A DNA stretch of 64,000 nucleotides from Ignavibacteria bacterium. Its GTDB lineage: Bacteria; Bacteroidota; Ignavibacteria; UBA10030; SZUA-254. Below the pieces are notes generated by a model that made no database searches, was not told the origin of the DNA, and saw only the letters and a program-made list of their open reading frames with translations. Positions 59,094 through 64,000 of the stretch are shown here, one piece after another (position 1 is the first letter of the stretch; every line of letters starts with the position of its first letter). Both the position numbers and the translations under genes were made by a program. Where the stretch lies: positions 1-64,000 of the forward strand of contig JACOSY010000005.1 of assembly GCA_016178595.1 (NCBI GenBank). The letters are read 5' to 3'.

Positions 59094-60041
59094 GTGAAGC
59101 CGCTGCTGTATTATATTCTGCTCATTCTCTTGGTTACAACCGGCCATGCTCAAAATGCCGGCAGCGCAGGAGCGTTTGCACGCCTGGGTTACGGCGCTCG
59201 GGGGATGGCAATGGGTAATGCTGGAACGGCGATCAATGCGGGTACCGTTGCCACCTGCTACAATCCTGCACTTGCATCATTTTCAGAAGAGCGAATTGTG
59301 GCAGCAACGTTTGGAATTCTTGCTTTTGATCGGTACCTTAACTTTCTCAGTTATACACAAGCCATTCAACCGACGGCTGGGATTTCGATTGGGCTGATCA
59401 ACGCAGGTGTCCGCAATATCGACGGGCGCGATGAAGATGGCGAGCACACGGATGATTATTCGACATCCGAGAACCAATTCTTTCTTGCTTTCTCGAACAA
59501 AGTTGATCAATCGGTTTCACTCGGCGTCTCAGTGAAATTATATTACAGCAAGCTCTTCAACGATGTTAAGTCGACAACCGTCGGCTTCGATCTTGGCGCG
59601 TACGTCCAGGCAACTGAAGCGCTTGGCATCGGCCTTACGGTCCAGGATTTGAATTCAAAGTACAAATGGGATACGAAGGACGTTTACGGCGCACAGGCAG
59701 GAGGACCGAGTGAGGATAAATTTCCAAATCTTCGACGGCTCGGTTTTTCGTACAAACTCCCTGCAAGCGCCGGAATATTGACGGCAGAGTTTGAGAATTC
59801 CTCCCTCGGCACGAACGTCGTTCGCGTTGGTGCCGAGTACAACGTGATTGAGAACTTTACCGTGCGCGGCGGTGCCGATAGAATCGATCTCGGCGATGCG
59901 GCAACCGGAGTAAAACCAACGTTCGGCTTCAGCGTGAAGAATTCTTTCAATGGTTGGTCGCCGGCACTTCACTATGCTTTTATCGCAGAGTCATATGCAT
60001 CGCACGGAATGCACATCATCACACTCTCTACAGCTTTCTAA
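59094..60041 (+). CDS. PorV/PorQ family outer membrane protein
   Basis: NAGSAGAFARLGYGARGMAMGNAGTAINAGTVATCYNPALASF; GTG 59094 start likely. Confidence 0.87.
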   Translation: MKPLLYYILLILLVTTGHAQNAGSAGAFARLGYGARGMAMGNAGTAINAGTVATCYNPALASFSEERIVAATFGILAFDRYLNFLSYTQAIQPTAGISIGLINAGVRNIDGRDEDGEHTDDYSTSENQFFLAFSNKVDQSVSLGVSVKLYYSKLFNDVKSTTVGFDLGAYVQATEALGIGLTVQDLNSKYKWDTKDVYGAQAGGPSEDKFPNLRRLGFSYKLPASAGILTAEFENSSLGTNVVRVGAEYNVIENFTVRGGADRIDLGDAATGVKPTFGFSVKNSFNGWSPALHYAFIAESYASHGMHIITLSTAF

Positions 60042-60052
60042 GCGGATATGAT

Positions 60053-60961
60053 ATGAAGGGAAATACATTCGCGGTATTCTGCATTAGCCTGCTTTTCTCC
60101 ATTCAACTAAGCCATGCCCAACCTGGGCAAGCCGGCTTCACCTTCCTGAAGCTCGGTGTCGGCGGACGGGCGCTTGGAATGGGAGAAGCATATTCTGCTC
60201 TCAGTACCGACCCGAGTGCGACTTATTATAATCCAGCAGGGCTCTCCTTCTCGCAATCCTCACAGATTCTTCTCATGCACAAAGAGTGGCTGCAAGACAT
60301 CACGACCGAATACATCGCTGCTCAGTCGTTCCTCGGAGGTCTGGCTGTCGGAGTCAGCGTCAACGCGACAAACATCAACGACATCGAACTCCGACAGCAA
60401 CCGGGTCCACCCCAGGGAACGTTCAATGCACACAATGCCGCTTTCGGACTTTCTTTTTCCTACAAGGTTGATTCATCCTTCAGTATCGGTGTGACAGGCA
60501 AATATCTTTATGAGAAAATATTAGTAGATGAATCCTCCGGAATCGGAGTGGATCTCGGCGTCCTTTATACAACTCCATGGGATGTTCGTCTTGGTGCATC
60601 GCTCAGCAATATGGGATCGGTGAATGAACTGGATGTGGAATCGTCGAAGTTGCCAACCCTTTTTCGTATCGGTGCAGCGTACATTCATTCCCTTGAAGCG
60701 ATCGACGGCACGATGACGTTCGCTTCCGACCTCGTTTCATCCAGCAACGAAGGCAAAAGTCACATCAACGTTGGGGGCGAGTTGAACTATCATCAGGCTT
60801 TCGCGATCCGTGTCGGATACCAGACAAGTTATGAAGCGCGAAACGTGACAACCGGCCTTGGCTTCAGGTATGGTCTTTTTGCACTCGATTATGCGTTCAT
60901 TCCAAGTCGCTACGATCTGGGATCCACGCATACACTTTCCCTGGGAATAGAATTCCAGTAA
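60053..60961 (+). CDS. PorV/PorQ family outer membrane protein
   Basis: QAGFTFLKLGVGGRALGMGEAYSALSTDPSATYYNPAGLSF; start reassigned to ATG 60053. Confidence 0.9.
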   Translation: MKGNTFAVFCISLLFSIQLSHAQPGQAGFTFLKLGVGGRALGMGEAYSALSTDPSATYYNPAGLSFSQSSQILLMHKEWLQDITTEYIAAQSFLGGLAVGVSVNATNINDIELRQQPGPPQGTFNAHNAAFGLSFSYKVDSSFSIGVTGKYLYEKILVDESSGIGVDLGVLYTTPWDVRLGASLSNMGSVNELDVESSKLPTLFRIGAAYIHSLEAIDGTMTFASDLVSSSNEGKSHINVGGELNYHQAFAIRVGYQTSYEARNVTTGLGFRYGLFALDYAFIPSRYDLGSTHTLSLGIEFQ

Positions 60962-61051
60962 ATTGCGCCGAAAACGATTTTGGCATGGCGGTTTTTTTCT
61001 CAACATTTCGTATATTGTAGTCGATAGGGACTACAAAAAGGATCAGCCGCA

Positions 61052-61600
61052 ATGAAAACGTTCTTTCAAACGATACTCGTTCTGCTCATCGCAGTAGCAG
61101 CAAGCTACGCAGGTGATCCACCCGATAGCAGTAAAGCAAAAGCGGAGCTGCCGTGGAAACCGTTTACGGACGGTTTTGCAGAAGCGAAGAAGAATGACAA
61201 GAAGATCATGCTTGATATCTACACCGACTGGTGCGGCTGGTGCAAGCGCCTTGATGCGAACGTCTACTCCGACCCTGACGTGGCTGCATACCTGAAGGCA
61301 CACTACGTTTCCGTGAAGTTGAATGCTGAATCCAAAACGCAGGTTACGTACAAAGATACGGCATATTCACAGGTCGGATTTGCACAAGCACTCGGTGTGA
61401 CAGGCTATCCAACGATCGCATTTTTTGATTCGCACGGCGATTTTATCACGAAGCTCGGTGGATACGTTGGACCCGAACGCTTTCTTCCAATTGTCAAATT
61501 TATCGGTGAGGACTACTACAAGAAGATGTCGTGGGACGACTATCAGAAACAGTTGTCTCAGAAACAGGCGGACCAGCAGAAAGTCGACAAGAAGAACTAA
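61052..61600 (+). CDS. Secreted thioredoxin-fold protein
   Basis: Signal peptide; KIMLDIYTDWCGWCKRLDANVYSDPDVAAYL; GVTGYPTIAFFDSHG. Confidence 0.92.
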   Translation: MKTFFQTILVLLIAVAASYAGDPPDSSKAKAELPWKPFTDGFAEAKKNDKKIMLDIYTDWCGWCKRLDANVYSDPDVAAYLKAHYVSVKLNAESKTQVTYKDTAYSQVGFAQALGVTGYPTIAFFDSHGDFITKLGGYVGPERFLPIVKFIGEDYYKKMSWDDYQKQLSQKQADQQKVDKKN

Positions 61601-61625
61601 TCCTTGTCAAGTAAGTGAAAACAAG

Positions 61626-61656
61626 AAGCCTCCCGATGACGGAGGCTTTTTGTTTT
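61626..61656 (+). terminator. Rho-independent terminator
   Basis: AAGCCTCC-cgatgac-GGAGGCTT then TTTGTTTTT. Confidence 0.9.
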
Positions 61657-61680
61657 TGGAATAATTGACGATATGCGAGT

Positions 61681-62223
61681 CTATCGAGACTGTAGTCGTT
61701 GCAGACTTGCCAATGCATCCTCAACATGCTTGCTCATATTGACCTCATGGTGAATGACTGCACCGATTATTCCTCCCTTATCGATGACATACGTCACGCG
61801 CTTCGTGACAGGCAGGAGTCCACCAAGCCATCGGGATCCATATTCTCTCATGATAGTTCGATCGGGATCGCTGAGAAGTGTGAAGGGGAGATTGTACGAC
61901 GCAGCAAACATACTGTGCGAGTAGCGATCGTCTGCGCTTACGCCGAGGACGACAGCATCAAGCTTCTGCAGTTCGGCGTAGTTGTCTCTGAGCGTGCATG
62001 CTTGCTCGGTGCATCCGGCCGTGTAATCTTTTGGGTAGAAATAGAGAACGATGTTTTTTCGTCCATGGAAGTCACTCAACCTGATCCGCTCCCCCGCTTG
62101 TGTGAGTGCTGAGAAATCCGGTGCACGATCGCCGACATGCAACATAAAGATTTTTTCTTCAAGGACGAACAGTAGAACAAGCAGCGCAACGATACAACCG
62201 GACGCGAGCGCGATGGTTTTCAT
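61681..62223 (-). CDS. bcp: Thioredoxin-dependent peroxiredoxin (Bcp type)
   Basis: VLYFYPKDYTAGCTEQACTLRDNYAELQKLDAVVLGVSADD. Confidence 0.93.
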   Translation of the reverse strand: MKTIALASGCIVALLVLLFVLEEKIFMLHVGDRAPDFSALTQAGERIRLSDFHGRKNIVLYFYPKDYTAGCTEQACTLRDNYAELQKLDAVVLGVSADDRYSHSMFAASYNLPFTLLSDPDRTIMREYGSRWLGGLLPVTKRVTYVIDKGGIIGAVIHHEVNMSKHVEDALASLQRLQSR

Positions 62224-62225
62224 GC

Positions 62226-63398
62226 CTACGTCATGGCCGGAGTACTTCGGTGCGCATGTTTCTTCAAACGGAATTCATCGACTGCGGAGAGAATGCGATC
62301 CAGGTCGATCATCTGGATGCACTCAAGATTATACGGGCATTCCTTTTTCCAACAAGGCGAGCATACCAAACCCTCGGGAATCACTTTTACACCACGGTTA
62401 AACAAATCGATCTCTTGTGGACAGCTCACGCCGAACCAGGCAATGACATACTTCCGTAAGCCGATCGCTATGTGCATCCCGAAAGAATCGCCCGAGATGA
62501 TAACATCGCAAAGGTTCTCATAGCAGATCCCCCTGCGAACACCTTCGGTCGTCGGTGTGCTCATAACTTTGCCGCCAACGCATCTGGCAATTTCGGCATT
62601 CCGCTCCGTATCTTCCGGACCGCCAAGGAGGAGAAGCTGAAGATCATTCCGCCGTGAAAGCTCTTCGATAAGGACGACGTGCTGGTTAACCGTCATTTTC
62701 TTGTTCGGATAGAGGAGTGAACAACCCGTGTTGAATCCGACAATCGTTGGTGCCGTGATGCCTGCTTCTCGCCGATAATTGTGGCAATACAATTCCTCTT
62801 CTGTTGTCAAGTTGAGCATGTAAGGATCGCGCCGATACTCAAGCCCCATCGCTTCAGTGAGAAGTTGTGCGTTCGATTTCTGGTTTACTCTGAATTTCAG
62901 ATGATCATCCAGACCGAGCCTGTAATTGTACTCCGCCTCGGGATTAAGCGGGATGATAACACCGTTGTCATTCATGCCGTATCCGAGCTTCATTCCGGCA
63001 TTCGTTGACATCGTGAATGCGCCCGCATGGACGGACTTGTCAATGTTCATGACAACATCGAAACACATCCCTTGCAGCTTCAGCCAGCTCGCCGGCTCCC
63101 AGACGTATACATGTTCGATCATGGGATTGTTATCCAGCAGACGGCATGCATTGGGCAGCGTAATCCATGAAATCGTGCTTTGCGGATATTTCCGTTTGAT
63201 GGCGGGAAGAAGCGTCGTTGTCACCAGCACATTTCCCATCGCTTCGAGATTGACGATGAGAATGCGTGTTCCGTATGGTTGCGGATCAGCACACTCGTCG
63301 AGGCAGTTCGTTTCAGGAAAGCACGGCTTGTACCCGGCGAAGTGCTTGCAGTCGGGAATAGCCAACGGCTGTTTGTTGTTAGTCGGCAGATCGCTCAT
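62226..63398 (-). CDS. Glycosyltransferase family 9 (heptosyltransferase-like)
   Basis: RILIVNLEAMGNVLVTTTLLPAIKRKYPQSTISWITLPNACRLLDNNPMIEHV; VGFNTGCSLLYPNKKM. Confidence 0.9.
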   Translation of the reverse strand: MSDLPTNNKQPLAIPDCKHFAGYKPCFPETNCLDECADPQPYGTRILIVNLEAMGNVLVTTTLLPAIKRKYPQSTISWITLPNACRLLDNNPMIEHVYVWEPASWLKLQGMCFDVVMNIDKSVHAGAFTMSTNAGMKLGYGMNDNGVIIPLNPEAEYNYRLGLDDHLKFRVNQKSNAQLLTEAMGLEYRRDPYMLNLTTEEELYCHNYRREAGITAPTIVGFNTGCSLLYPNKKMTVNQHVVLIEELSRRNDLQLLLLGGPEDTERNAEIARCVGGKVMSTPTTEGVRRGICYENLCDVIISGDSFGMHIAIGLRKYVIAWFGVSCPQEIDLFNRGVKVIPEGLVCSPCWKKECPYNLECIQMIDLDRILSAVDEFRLKKHAHRSTPAMT

Positions 63399-64000
63399 GC
63401 TGGTAGTTTGGAAGAAGAGAATAGGCATCACATAATTGCTTGAAGGCATGGAAGACATCATTGACTGATAACTCTTCCATACACGGGTTTCCGATGGGAC
63501 ATGTGGTATAATTACATCCAAGACAAACGAGCTTCGAGTTCCGGGCTACGATCGATTTCTCATTGACAGGTCCTTGAAGCTCAGGAACCGTCGGACCGAA
63601 AATCGCAACGACCGGTGTTCCCAGCGTCGATGCGATGTGCATTGGGCCGGAGTCGTTCGTTACCATCACCGAGCAAGCCTCGAGAATTGCTCCGAGCTGC
63701 TTCAACGATGCCGGCGGGATAAGCATCGCCGGTTCTGACATGGAAGATGCGATTTCATCAGCCAGGTCTTGCTCGCCGGGTCCCCACGTGATGAGAACTT
63801 TTGCACCGAATGTGCGCGCAATGCGATTGCCCAGCTCGGCAAAGTGGCGCGATGGCCAGCGCTTTGTATACCAGCCGCCGCCTGGATTCAGTGCAACGAC
63901 GAACGCATGGTCAAGGCCATTCCGGTAGAAGAAATCATTTGCAAACGCGCGATCATGGTCCCCGATCGGAAAAAAGAGAGACCGATCAACGATGGGAATT
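63379..64000 (-). CDS. Glycosyltransferase family 9 (heptosyltransferase-like), partial at right edge
   Basis: Frame stays open to 64000: VVALNPGGGWYTKRWPSRHFAELGNRI..; LGAILEACSVMVTNDSGPMHIASTLGTPVVAIFGPT. Confidence 0.92.
   Translation of the reverse strand, partial: IPIVDRSLFFPIGDHDRAFANDFFYRNGLDHAFVVALNPGGGWYTKRWPSRHFAELGNRIARTFGAKVLITWGPGEQDLADEIASSMSEPAMLIPPASLKQLGAILEACSVMVTNDSGPMHIASTLGTPVVAIFGPTVPELQGPVNEKSIVARNSKLVCLGCNYTTCPIGNPCMEELSVNDVFHAFKQLCDAYSLLPNYQHERSAD

Overview
The window looks like chromosomal DNA from a diderm of the Bacteroidota/Ignavibacteria-Kapabacteria type. The basis is type IX secretion (T9SS) C-terminal tails, PorV-like proteins, and LptD, TamB and heptose-LPS genes. 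Most of it is housekeeping: a DUF1611-lysC-lysA-asd operon, a bifunctional homocysteine methyltransferase/MTHFR, ddl, rarA, a ROK kinase, lptD, tig-clpP-clpX with a tRNA-Leu(UAG), polA, pta, anmK, nfo, queF, rnr, tamB, the split hldE pair, a SsuABC/NrtABC-type transporter and GT9 heptosyltransferases. I saw no CRISPR array, prophage or intact transposon. The unusual material is mainly intergenic: (1) a family of period-7 repeats at gene junctions, including a perfect (GCAGAAA)x9 tract 9 nt before ddl; (2) a HicAB module with a decayed copy of the downstream aldolase 5' end on its other side; (3) two direct copies of a ~49-bp element that can fold as a three-way junction, with a compensatory stem change, flanking a 3.4-kb block; (4) two orphan T9SS tail scars embedded in palindrome-rich DNA; (5) a 117-bp tandem repeat with alternative hairpins. 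The best protein-level candidate for an undescribed system is a two-gene coiled-coil/TPR locus (38510-42486) with no recognisable catalytic domain. Family names come from reading the protein sequences by eye. No database search was run.
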